Shown in pieces: positions 35,401 through 45,038 of a DNA stretch of 64,000 nucleotides. The position numbers and the translations under genes are program-made. The number at the start of each line of letters is the position of its first letter. Positions within the stretch are counted from its first letter, which is position 1. Under the pieces are notes generated by a model. The model was not told where the DNA came from. It searched no databases and was given only the letters and a program-made list of their open reading frames with translations. Source of the DNA: Cladorrhinum sp. PSN259 (Eukaryota > Ascomycota > Sordariomycetes > Sordariales > Podosporaceae). The stretch spans positions 304,873 to 368,872 of the forward strand of contig MU867100.1 in assembly GCA_033725935.1 (NCBI GenBank). Direction: 5' to 3'.

Positions 35401-37092
35401 TAGCGAGTGAAGCCAGGTGGGAGAGAGCCTAGATTTGATCAAGGCCAGCTTATGTTGGAGTTCTGTTGTTGCTATACCATTACGAGCTGTCAATTTTGCG
35501 CTTTGGAAGGAGGCAAGATGCAGTCTAGGTGGAAGGGAGCGATGAGCTTTTGACAAGGGTGGCGTCGAATGTGTCTGGCTTCTTCAACGTAATCGGCCGA
35601 CACGGGGGAGAGTCATCATGCTTTTTGACATGAAATCAGAACCAGCTTGGGGGTTCTCTCTGTCATTGTCTCTCGGAACCATATCAAACAAATCTCGGTT
35701 GGGAGAGACAGTGGCATTTATGAGGGTCTTCGTGATCTGCTCGTAATTATCTACTGCGGACCTAGGAAGTGTGAACCGTGGTGTGGCATCAATGCGCTTT
35801 GGCCATGGAGATGTTGATAAAACTGATTCCAAGACTCGAGCCTTTTTAACACTTGAACGGAAAAAGAAACGCCAAGCCCACTGGGGTTTTGAGTGGGGGT
35901 CGTGGATCTCCTCCCAATTGATCTGCAACGCTAGTCGGTAGATCCGCAAAAAGCTTATTTTGGGAGGTGGAGTTGATCAAACGGTAGAATGTGATTGGTC
36001 AGATATGTTCAAGGGAGAGGACCTCCAATGGGAACGAGCGGCACGTTCTTAAGCATGGCGCAAGCGGTGCAGGTGGAATTGAACTGATGCATATTCTGAT
36101 ACAGAATGGTTTTGTTGTTTCTGTTTCAAGATATCTGAAACTTCTAATGTACATGTAGGAGGAGTATGTGTTTAGTTCGGAACGGGGAAAAATAGATGAA
36201 AGAGGCATATCTGCATGGGGAAAAGGGTGTATGTATTCCGCCGAGTTAACCCCTAGAATTTTCTTCCAATTCGTTTTTGCACTTTTACACTACCCACTCA
36301 AAGGTCGGTTTACCAGCATTCGGACCGAAAGCTCATTGTTCCCAAGAAAAGATCTTTGAAGAAAAAAGCGAGGCGGTTGAGACTAATCTCTTGTTAAACC
36401 AGACTCTCGGGACCTAGCGCAGGGGGCAGAAGCGAAGTAAAAGCACGTTGAGAAAGTTTAAACTGGCCTGCCCTGGCTTCTCTTTGTTTGAGTCTGCTGA
36501 GCTCAACCCAATCCGGGTGTCCGCGCATGTTCTATTGCTCTTTCATTCATCGACCCACTGAAATGTTTCTCGGCCAAGCTTCTATTTCCCATCGGTATTT
36601 TCCGATTTGCGTTACTCTCGGACAGAATGGAAGAGAAGATCATAATCGCCACCGTCAGATGACGATATCGTGCGTTGCTTTCCCCGAGACCACCTAGCGC
36701 GAAACCCGCCTTCAGCGTTTGTTTTCCACGGCGGTTGTTAGATTGTTGTGAGCTTTGATGAGACCTTGCTCAGCTGGAAAGAATATGTACAATTAAGTTC
36801 TTCGTCTCTTCTTTCTCTTTACTGATTCCTCCATCTGTTTTCTTATGATACTGTAAAAAAAAAGTTTCGAGGGTTACGCCTATCACGGCGATTTCCTGTT
36901 TGTTTTCCTCCGCCCTCACTCTCGGCTGCTCCCATTCTTACCTCACCATTATTCATGCCCTGCGGCTTTATGACTGAATGATACGACCTTGATTGCCTTT
37001 TTTTTCGTTTATATATCTTGAGAAAAATCGTTTTACTTGCTTAGTATTCTGATAAAAAGTTCATGTGGCATATTGATACCGGTAGCATCCTT

Positions 37093-37175
37093 GTAAGTGA
37101 CGTCTTAATAACGTGCTTCCATCATTACTCACACACTTTTTACCGCATATAAGAGACAGGGCTGCTGACCACCAG
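37093..37175 (+). other. Possible 5' UTR intron
   Basis: A GTAAGT donor at 37093, a CTGAC branch at 37165 and a CACCAG acceptor ending at 37175, five bases before the start codon at 37181. The branch-to-AG distance is short (about 7 nt). A short upstream ATG frame (37063) runs into the donor and is out of frame with the main gene after splicing, so if transcribed it would be an upstream ORF. Confidence 0.35.
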
Positions 37176-37180
37176 GCGCC

Positions 37181-39454
37181 ATGCTCGCCGACATGAGCGC
37201 TCAAATGGGTGGCATTCGAGTCCAGCGCGATACCATGATCGTTGTGGAAGACGGAAACCGGCTACTTCACGGCCACCACACGGCACAATCAACAACAATC
37301 CGATCCACGGAGTCCGATGAGATGATTGATAGTCAATTACACCAATATACGCGTCCAAAAACATTTCGAAAACTGTCCAACGCATCAAGCATCATAACTG
37401 ACATTTTCCGGCCCGAGACCAGCGAAGATACCATCCGCCGCAAGATCAAGCAAGCGAATGACAGGGATACCTCGCGAGACTTGATTGACTTTCTCCGCAA
37501 CACTACGCCTCCGCCACAGAACTACATGTCTTTTCCCGACAGGTTCGAGTCTAGACCTCCAAGCAAAAAGAGGCATCGTCCTTTTTGCTGGTCGTTCTGG
37601 AAGAGGTCCAAGAAGGGAAAGAAACCGCAGAAGTCCTCACCCGGCCTGATCAAGTTGCCAGATTCAACAGTAGCCGGACGCACCATCGGAGGACATCGAC
37701 ATATAGCTATCTCAATTCCTGCCGAGCACGCACACCTAGAGGGCCTTATCCGCAAGCCGTCGAGTAGTCCCAGCACAGCGCTGAAGCCCGTGGAAGAGAA
37801 GTGTGAGTCTTTTGAGAGCCCGCCACAGACACAAGCGGGACAAGAGCGAGCTCGCTCAAGGTTCTGCTCGCAGATTACAGACAGCTCGGTCGGTGCCCTC
37901 AAATTATTAGTTACCCCTGCCACCCATGAGCTGACACCGCTCCAAGAAGAAGACCCCGAATCCCTTTCTAGTCTCGCTTCAGTAGCTGGCAATTCACCCA
38001 AAGACGTGCTGCCGGCACCGCATCAGTCAATGGATCACCCTGTCATATGTCAGCATACCTCTCCCACAGAGCGCTTGCACAACACCAACACCAGCGATCC
38101 CATCATGTCAGAAGCAGCAACAGTTCTTCTGCCGTCACAGCAACCTCGTAACAAATCCAACTCCACAATATGCAGCAGTGACTTAGTTGATGCTGCCGAG
38201 TTGAGCAGCTACGGAAGTCTTTCTGGTCTCGGTTCGGAGCCCCCTCGAGCTACCACACCGCTGAGCGTTGGGACCACGGGCAGTGAATACGAAACACCCG
38301 ATCAACTGTCTTTTCAATCCAGATTGACACCGATATTTCCACCACTAGAGCCCCTTGGTTCGCCTACCAGCAAGCCCGGGTCTTCTTGCACATGCTGTAT
38401 TACGCCTGTTATGACCGTTGTTGATGTCCAACCAACTTTACCATCACCCCATTTGCAAGCAAAACACAGTATCATTAAAAGGACGAGCTTTGTTCTGCCA
38501 AAGATTCAGATCACCAGCGCCGAGATCACCCCGCCTAATTCCCGGCCACGCAAGTCGTCCCTTCACCATATGCCGAGCATCGCCGACATTAGGAACACAA
38601 CATCTATTGAACCGATTGTGCTTTCTCGACAGTGCAAGGTCTCTTCCGCAACTACTACAAGGGAGTCATCAGTTTCTCATCACCACGCTTCACGCTCAGA
38701 GTCCCATCAGGAACTAATTCGCCGTTACGAGGACCTCCGGATCGCCCGTGACAGAGAAGTAGAGCTCCTCATAACCCGCCTGCAGCAGTTGGAAACCACC
38801 AACGAGCGGTGGATGAATACAATGATTCCCTTATTCGAGGTCCTCACCGACCGCCTGACAAATTTCCGATCACCCACAAGCTTGAGTCTGGATCCCTACT
38901 CCCATTACCACAACCTTCACAGCCCAGGAAGCGGTATTTCAGGGGGAACCACGCCGAGGAACTCATCGGTCCCTCCACGTCCAAAGTCAAGGAAACGGCG
39001 CTTATTCGGCCCTCAATCCGATGAAAGCATTGACTCTTTTGACTGGGCCAGAGTCCCCAACGCTCGATATCGTGGGCCTGAATCACAGACTGAACAAGTC
39101 CGAGCTGCATCAGATGCTAGCTCCCACTACTGGGATCCAGACAATGACGCCCTCCTCAACTCAGGGTTTGGGACAGGTGGTGTGGCGGTTGATCGGTGCC
39201 CGACAAGGCACGGAGATTCCTTATTAGGAGGGGATTTTGGAACCATGTTTGCTTCACGCGTAAGAGAGATCGAGGCAGAAAAGAAACGGGCCCAACACGA
39301 AGCGTTAGAGGAAATAGTAGAGCGGGAATCTTTCCAATTGTTTGAGCGTCCAGCCTCACAATTATCGGGCATGGAGACGATCGAGCCCGTCATGAAGGAG
39401 CTGGTTTCCGACCGAGATTTGAGGCAGGAGGAAAAGCATGTTGAGGAGCAATGA
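37181..39454 (+). CDS. Large, mostly disordered protein with a coiled coil, 757 aa
   Basis: I do not recognise a family. A single exon with the ATG in a GCGCC context; the second Met is at residue 5. Residues ~85-120 contain a charged, helical stretch (RRKIKQANDRDTSRDLIDFL). Residues ~124-153 are strongly basic with Phe and Trp (FCWSFWKRSKKGKKPQK), which suits binding to membranes or nucleic acid. Residues ~155-500 are Ser/Thr/Pro-rich and probably disordered. A coiled coil is clear at ~505-560 (QELIRRYEDLRIARDREVEL...). A basic RPKSRKRRLFGP motif follows at ~600-615. The tail has another charged helix (~685-720). No catalytic motif or membrane span is visible. The build resembles fungal scaffold proteins of cell polarity or septation, but that is only an impression. 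Confidence 0.7.
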   Translation: MLADMSAQMGGIRVQRDTMIVVEDGNRLLHGHHTAQSTTIRSTESDEMIDSQLHQYTRPKTFRKLSNASSIITDIFRPETSEDTIRRKIKQANDRDTSRDLIDFLRNTTPPPQNYMSFPDRFESRPPSKKRHRPFCWSFWKRSKKGKKPQKSSPGLIKLPDSTVAGRTIGGHRHIAISIPAEHAHLEGLIRKPSSSPSTALKPVEEKCESFESPPQTQAGQERARSRFCSQITDSSVGALKLLVTPATHELTPLQEEDPESLSSLASVAGNSPKDVLPAPHQSMDHPVICQHTSPTERLHNTNTSDPIMSEAATVLLPSQQPRNKSNSTICSSDLVDAAELSSYGSLSGLGSEPPRATTPLSVGTTGSEYETPDQLSFQSRLTPIFPPLEPLGSPTSKPGSSCTCCITPVMTVVDVQPTLPSPHLQAKHSIIKRTSFVLPKIQITSAEITPPNSRPRKSSLHHMPSIADIRNTTSIEPIVLSRQCKVSSATTTRESSVSHHHASRSESHQELIRRYEDLRIARDREVELLITRLQQLETTNERWMNTMIPLFEVLTDRLTNFRSPTSLSLDPYSHYHNLHSPGSGISGGTTPRNSSVPPRPKSRKRRLFGPQSDESIDSFDWARVPNARYRGPESQTEQVRAASDASSHYWDPDNDALLNSGFGTGGVAVDRCPTRHGDSLLGGDFGTMFASRVREIEAEKKRAQHEALEEIVERESFQLFERPASQLSGMETIEPVMKELVSDRDLRQEEKHVEEQ

Positions 39455-39847
39455 TTAGGGGGCCGGTAGGGAATTGCTGGTGCTTATTATTATTATTCTC
39501 CCCCCCTTTTTTTTTGGTATCACATTTGATTGAGTAATGACTTTTATGCATATCATGCGAGAGAGATAATATTATGACTGTCGAGCTTCCAAAGCATTTA
39601 CGGGTAGCTGCCGGATCTTGTTGAACGGTTTATGCGAGATGCCGGCGGTCCCTTGGCGGGGGTCGAGATCGGGGCCGCATGACGTCGGTGGTTGATCCCG
39701 CATGTGAGATCTTTCACCTGATCTGGCATGTATGTACCCTATAATACTGACGGGTATTCCGTTGCACGAAGTACATGCCGGCATATCCTTATCCAGTAAA
39801 CAAAACTCAGGGGGGGAAGGGCTCACCAGAAATCCCCATTCATCACC
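39455..39847. other. Short intergenic spacer
   Basis: 3' UTR of the 37181 gene (TTATTATTATTATT and a C7T9 tract near 39500) and the promoter of the SDR gene. A minus-strand frame here is chance. Confidence 0.5.
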
Positions 39848-40704
39848 ATGTCGCTACCCTGGATCTTCCTATGGTAAATATCTCCACTCACCTCCCCCTA
39901 TTCCCTCTCCTTACTAACCTCCAAACTCTTCCCAGCCCCTCAACCCGCGGCATCTCTCACGCCCTCCTGAGCCACCTTCTCCAAACAACCCACCCTTCAA
40001 TCCCCATCCTCTGCACCCACCGCCCCGAATCAAAACCCCCTTCCCTCCCTTCTTCCTCACACCAACCAGGCTCCGACGGGAGAAGAATCCACACCATTCC
40101 CCTAGACGTAACCTCCCCAGACACAATCTCCCAAGCAGCGCAAGAAGCATCCCGCCTCTTCCCCAAATCAACCCACCACCTCCACCTCTCCTTCGCCCTC
40201 CCGGGAATCCTCCTCAACCCCGAACGCTCCTCCCGCCAGATCGACGCCGTCGCTTCACTCAAGACCTTCCAGACCAACACTCTAGGTCCCTTACTTTTGA
40301 TCAAACACTTTTCCCAGTTCCTCCCTTCCAGGTCCACCACCACTCTAGAAGACGTACCAGGCCTCCCCCGACAAGCAATCTGGACCTGCATGTCAGCGAG
40401 GGTAGGCTCCACCTCGGACAACAAACTGGGCGGCTGGTACTCCTACCGCGCCAGCAAGGCCGCCGTAAACTCCATTGTCAAAACATTTGATGTTGAGCTG
40501 AAACAAAAAAGCGGAGAGGCCGCCATGGCGGTCGGGTATCACCCCGGAACAGTCAAGACCGACTTGAGCAAAGACTTCTGGGGAGGGAGAGACATGTTCA
40601 CCCCCGAGGAGGCAGCCGAGAAAATGGCGGGCGTGATCATGGGCTTGGACTTGGAGAAGAGGGGAAGGTGTTGGGATTGGAAAGGAGAGGAAATTCTTCC
40701 GTAG
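39848..40704 (+). CDS. Short-chain dehydrogenase/reductase, C-factor-like, 264 aa
   Basis: Predicted NAD(P)-dependent oxidoreductase. A tiny first exon, 39848-39873 (MSLPWIFL plus two bases), joins 39936-40704 across a 62-nt intron with GTAAAT donor, TTACTAACC branch and CCCAG acceptor. This places the nucleotide-binding turn (CPSTRGISHAL, residues ~9-19) at the very N-terminus, as in SDRs. The glycine pattern is relaxed: the usual last Gly is Ser. The catalytic set is present: Ser162 (CMSARVGS), Tyr179 and Lys183 (YSYRASK). The sequence around them resembles the CsgA/C-factor branch of SDRs. After the active site, GYHPGTVKTDLSK is also family-typical. Length is normal for a classical SDR. 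The exon carries many CTC/CCC codons. Substrate unknown. It converges on CHS5 with only 269 bp between stop codons. Confidence 0.9.
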
Positions 40705-40973
40705 TATCTCCCGAGGGCGCCTAAACCTTTGTCCGCAGCATAAAGCGCCGTCGCTGCCGTATAGCCCAGAAAAAGTGACGCTTCGTGATATTGTATTGAA
40801 ACAACAGACAGAGAAAAGTAGACAAGGAGGAAGAAAACAAGCTCTGGTGTATTAATATTTCTGAAACTCTTTCCGCTGTTTTAGTAACCTGTCGTAAAAC
40901 ATACCCTGCGCTTAAGATCCCAACAACCTTCTTCAATAACGAGTTATTTCCCTTCCCAACGAAGAAACTATTT

Positions 40974-42267
40974 TCAAAGGGCAACATCCTGGAACGATGC
41001 ATCACCTGGCGACCTCCCTCCCTTCTTGTCCTCCTTGCTATCCTCACTATCCCTACGATCTTCGTTGCCATGCTCAACTGTTGGTACAGGTCTTACTGCA
41101 AGCGTCTGTTCCTTCTCCTCGGCCAATGACTTTTGCTCCTCCGGCCCATTGGCAGGCCGGGCCTTCTCTTCGGCCTCTTCATCATCAACTTCATCCTCGC
41201 TAGAAGAACTCGCATCGACACCGCCCTCATCCTTTTCTAGTGGCGGAGGAGTAGCGGCATCTTCGGACTCCTTGCCTTTACCTGAGTTACCAGGTGCAGT
41301 CTCAGCCGGTGGTCCAGGGGGCAGCTCCTTTTGGTTCGGAGATTGGTGCGGGGCAGGTGAAGTAGATGTTGGCACAGAGCCGGTGACGGTCCCAGCTGTT
41401 CCGGGTCGTTCTTCATACCCTGGCCCGATCCTCGCAGCATCTAGATAGTACTTGGTGACTCCCAAAATCCGACCGCTACGCTCACAAGCATCCACCCACT
41501 CGGGACGCACCACAGGAATGTTTAGCTCTTTGGCCTTCTCCCAATGTACACCGCGGCCTTCAGTTGTAACAAAATGTGTTGTATCTATCCGCACACCCTC
41601 CACAATTTTAGCGCCAATGCGCTCCACGGCCGCGACGAGACTCTCGCGAACTGTCGCAGGCATTATACCTGTAGTGATGGTAATACCGCTCAGATCCGTC
41701 ATCTTGTGGGTGCGCACCGCTACGCGCTGGCTAGAAAATGTTCCGGCCGTCGTGCGAAGTACCAGATGGAAGGTATATTCGGTGTCGACCGCCAGTCCAC
41801 TTATCTTGGTTGTCTGCATGACCAAGGGCCTGGGGATATTGCCAGCCTTTTGGCCATTTCGAAACATGGCCAGACTAATCAGGTTTGCGGTTGCTAGCTG
41901 AATGGGATCCCACTCGAGGACGACACTGGTCTGGGTCGCGTTGCGACATCGTAGCACGGGAGGCTGAGGGTCGCTTGCGCCGAACGACTGGAAGATCTGC
42001 TCTTGGAGATCGCGGAAGCCGCGCTCTGCTGTTGCCTCAGAAGCTTTGTTGCGTGAGACATTGATATCGACAATTGAGCCGGAAGTTATATCTGGAGGGA
42101 GGAGGATTGAGGGGAATTCGATCTGAGAGGCACCTTCAATTAGCATGCTATCAATTGATGGTGTAGCTGGGGAGATATAAGTAGGGTGGGTGTACCAGTC
42201 GCTTATCTGGTGTGAGGAGGACCGTGACGCCCGCGTCGACCTTGCCGACGGTGAGCGAAACCAGCAT
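40974..42267 (-). CDS. CHS5: Chs5, exomer core subunit (FN3 plus BRCT), 406 aa
   Basis: Chs5 is the scaffold of the exomer coat, which carries chitin synthase III and other cargo from the trans-Golgi to the plasma membrane. Exon 1 is 42267-42196 and exon 2 is 42122-40974. The 73-nt intron has a GTACAC donor, GCTAAT branch and CTCAG acceptor. Splicing gives the Chs5 N-terminus MLVSLTVGKVDAGVTVLLTP followed by DKRLIEFPSILLPP and GSIVDINVSRN, the dimerisation and Arf1-binding segment. A fibronectin type III domain lies at ~77-162 (WDPIQLATANLISL, YTFHLVLRTTAG). A BRCT domain follows at ~165-252 (THFVTTEGR, RPEWVDACERSGRIL). Residues ~255-406 are low complexity, acidic, then Lys/Glu-rich, as in other Chs5 proteins. 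A longer unspliced reading from 42473 has no family support. Divergent to eIF1A. Confidence 0.95.
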
Positions 42268-43304
42268 TTTTTCGGGATATCGTTTTCGATTTCTCTTATG
42301 GTTGGGAGAGCGAAGTATATTGACGTATGCTGAATCTCTTGATGCTGGGGTGTTGTGGCGCCGGGTCCCCCTGGAGCTGCTGTGGCAATGGGAGCTTTGG
42401 CAAGCTGTCGCTGTATCCAGAACATATGCTGATGGGGACTGAGAAGGCGCCAAGGCCCAACCAGTGCCTGCATAGCGGGCTATTGTCCCACATTTTGTGT
42501 CTTCCAATGGGATGAAGCTAACCTAAATCGGTGCTCCTCGTCCCTATATGCTTGGCACAGTTCTCCTGCTCCCCTCCATCAAGAGAGCTGGAAAACACGC
42601 AATACATTAACTTTATGAGAGATTGAAGTGATCATCGAGCCAAGAGCAGAGTTATCCCCTGAAAGGTTCATTTCTTGATAGCCTAACTGAATGGCAATTA
42701 TGAGTCACTTGTCCGCCGGGGAAAAATGCTTATGACGTTGTTAATGGTGCTGTTGCTGTTTGATATTGCATTTACAAAGTATATGTATTGGGGTGGTCTT
42801 CGAATATTCGTTATTATTCTTCCTGATGTTGTGAACGAACAAAGTCAGTATGTCACAAAAGAGATCAGAACAAGGCCTCTGTTTCGGCTGTTCGAAACAA
42901 GTGGTTGCCAGACACATCTCCAATCAAGATCCAGTCCCATAAAACAGGTCCTTGAGCCACAATACCAACACCCTGGCGAACAGCTTGAGACGACTCAAGA
43001 GCCTAGCGAGGCCGTGTTGGCTGTTGAACAAGAACTGACCCACTTTAAGTTGGAAATAGCCAATAAGACGGGACCTTGTCTAATGTGCCCCACGAAACAG
43101 TCATAAATCCGCTGCAGAGTTGCCCCTCCCTCCTTACCACTTACCCTTCTCACCCCAGCAATCGGCCATCGCCGTCTCCAAAACACCGAACCCAAGCACA
43201 AAAAAAAAGTTCTTGATTAACAAGAACTTTTCGGTCGCGCACCCAAACAACCGACTTCGCTTTCATTTGCATATCAGCCGCGAGATCGCGCGCCGCAAGT
43301 CAAT
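42268..43304. other. Divergent promoter region of CHS5 and eIF1A
   Basis: About 1 kb between two divergent genes. A plus-strand frame at 42726-43106 with a hydrophobic start is probably chance. CT-rich stretches and an A9 run just before 43210 fit the promoter/5' UTR of a highly expressed translation factor. Confidence 0.5.
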
Positions 43305-44003
43305 ATGCCGAAGAACAAGGGAAAGGGAGGCAAGAACAGGCGCAGAGGAAAGAACGAGAACGAGTATGTTTGCAGCAGCACAGAATTTACCCCTCCATCA
43401 ATTTCCATTGTATTTTTGGCCATCTTCTTGTCGTACACGAGCTAACGATTTGTTTTTTCCTGTCATGCAGTAATGAGAAGCGCGAGCTTACGTTCAAGGA
43501 GGAGGGTCAGGAGTATGCTCAGGTTTTGAAGATGTTGGGCAACGGCAGACTCGAGGCCATGGTAAGCAACAACCGAAGGAAGCCGTCATAACGCAACGAC
43601 TTGAAACTAACTCCTGCGCGCAGTGCTTCGACGGCGTCAAGCGTCTCGGTCTTATTCGCGGTAAGCTGCGGAAAAAGATCTGGATCAATAACGGCGACAT
43701 CATTCTTGTTTCGCTGCGCGAGTACCAAGACGAGAAGGGCGATGTCATTCTCAAGTACTCTGCCGATGAGGCCCGCTCTCTGTACGGTTGCCGATTTCCT
43801 CTAGACTTGCTCTTTCAGTTTACTAATAATCTCATCACAGCAAGGCATACGGCGAGTTGCCAGACACCGCCAAGATCAACGAGACTGATACTTTCGGCCC
43901 CGGTGAGGATGGCGACTGCGGTTTCGAGTTCGACGAGGACCGTGACAGCGACGACGAGGGTGCTCCTGGCGCCAGCAAGGATATCGAGATCGATGATATT
44001 TAA
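43305..44003 (+). CDS. TIF11: Translation initiation factor eIF1A, 156 aa
   Basis: eIF1A binds the 40S A site, promotes scanning and stabilises start-codon recognition. Four exons: 43305-43363, 43471-43561, 43624-43781 and 43841-44003. Introns have GTATGT, GTAAGC and GTACGG donors; the last has a TACTAAT branch. All phases close. The basic N-terminal tail is MPKNKGKGGKNRRRGKNEND. It is followed by the OB fold (~22-105: FKEEGQEYAQVLKMLGNGRL, then CFDGVKRLGLIRGKLRKKIW and DIILVSLREYQ). A helical segment (YGELPDTAKINETDTFG) and the acidic C-terminal tail ending DIEIDDI complete the protein. Length and termini match fungal eIF1A (yeast Tif11 is about 153 residues). Intron density is high for so small a gene, common in fungal translation genes. 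Confidence 0.97.
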
Positions 44004-45038
44004 AACACATCGCCAGCTTTTAAATCACCACATCCATGATCCACTTAATCATGGCACACGCACCGTTTCTAGGGGCATCAGATACAAGGCACCTCCCTTC
44101 CTGCCCTTGTCTTATTTTAAGCTTGGGCTCGGGAAGCACAAAAACTGTCTTCTCTCTCAAACCTCGTCTTATTCTTCAAGGGTTTTGAAACGCCCAAAGA
44201 GATGTTTCAAGGTTCCCCGACAGTTGGAGGCCAATCCTTTGTTTCCGTGTTTCCAAAGTCATGGCACGTAAAAGTTGGAGGGAGGTTTCTGATACCGCGG
44301 AGAATGAACCTGGGCTCGTAAATTTTGATGGGAGAGACGTCATGAAACAGCGAGCCTGGGAAGTCTTGCTTTTTTTTTATTTGTTGGACGGAAAACAATA
44401 AAGATTGGGTCTTTTATTGGGAACAGGAGAAATCGCAACGCACTTTGATGAAAACATTTGCCCAACAGTAATAGATACTTCTTTTTTGCCTTTTCTCTAT
44501 CTGTGTGTACGTCGATGGATTAACGGTTTATCATGCTGCATTGCTTGGTGGGACCATCCGGCATGGTGTCGGGGAAAAATCATGGAACTCATTTAATTTG
44601 GAAATAGATGGTAGACCTCTCTCCTAATTAGGGCTCTATTCTGTGACGCGACTGGGTGCTTTCTCCTGGGTACACTGCCAGTCTGGTCATTTTGATCTTA
44701 GACAATGGAATCTACAAACAGAGAGGGTAGCTAAAGCGATTCAATGTTTCTTCTTCAAAAAGCCAAAAAGAACTATATAAATCAACTCTCAACACCTCTC
44801 TATCTGCCAATGGGAAAAGACATGCTAGTTTCCTCCTTTTTGGTCTGCCTTTTCCCCACCTCCCCAATGTGAAAGTATTGGGAATCATGTCCTGTACGCA
44901 ACAAATCCGAGACTCTGCCACATCAATCATGTTTTACCTTCCGCCTAAACCGCACGCTCCCACTGCCTACATATCATATGGCTTCTCGATTCTCTCGTTT
45001 CACTTCATAGAGACCATCCACCTCCCCTTGCAAATCTC
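44004..45038. other. Convergent intergenic region
   Basis: The 3' UTRs of eIF1A (rightward) and LAS17 (leftward). T-rich and CT-rich stretches; no coding seen. Confidence 0.5.

Larger units (their letters stand above)
35089..37180. other. 2.1-kb intergenic region
   Basis: 3' UTR of SEN1, then a long spacer. It holds a 20-bp tandem duplication at 35361. A minus-strand frame at 35949-35584 looks coding-like but lacks an ATG and is rejected. The last ~400 bases are T-rich and pyrimidine-rich, as in fungal promoters, and lead into the 37181 gene. Confidence 0.5.

Noticed and set aside
35584..35949. 121-codon minus-strand frame with coding-like composition
   Set aside because: It begins at TTG and has no internal ATG near the start, no motif and no intron signal joining it to neighbours.
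42196..42473. Longer N-terminus for CHS5 starting at 42473
   Set aside because: It has no similarity to Chs5. Splicing 42195-42123 from an ATG at 42267 restores the family N-terminus exactly.
42726..43106. 126-codon frame with a hydrophobic start
   Set aside because: It lies in the eIF1A/CHS5 promoter region and shows no motif or conserved pattern.
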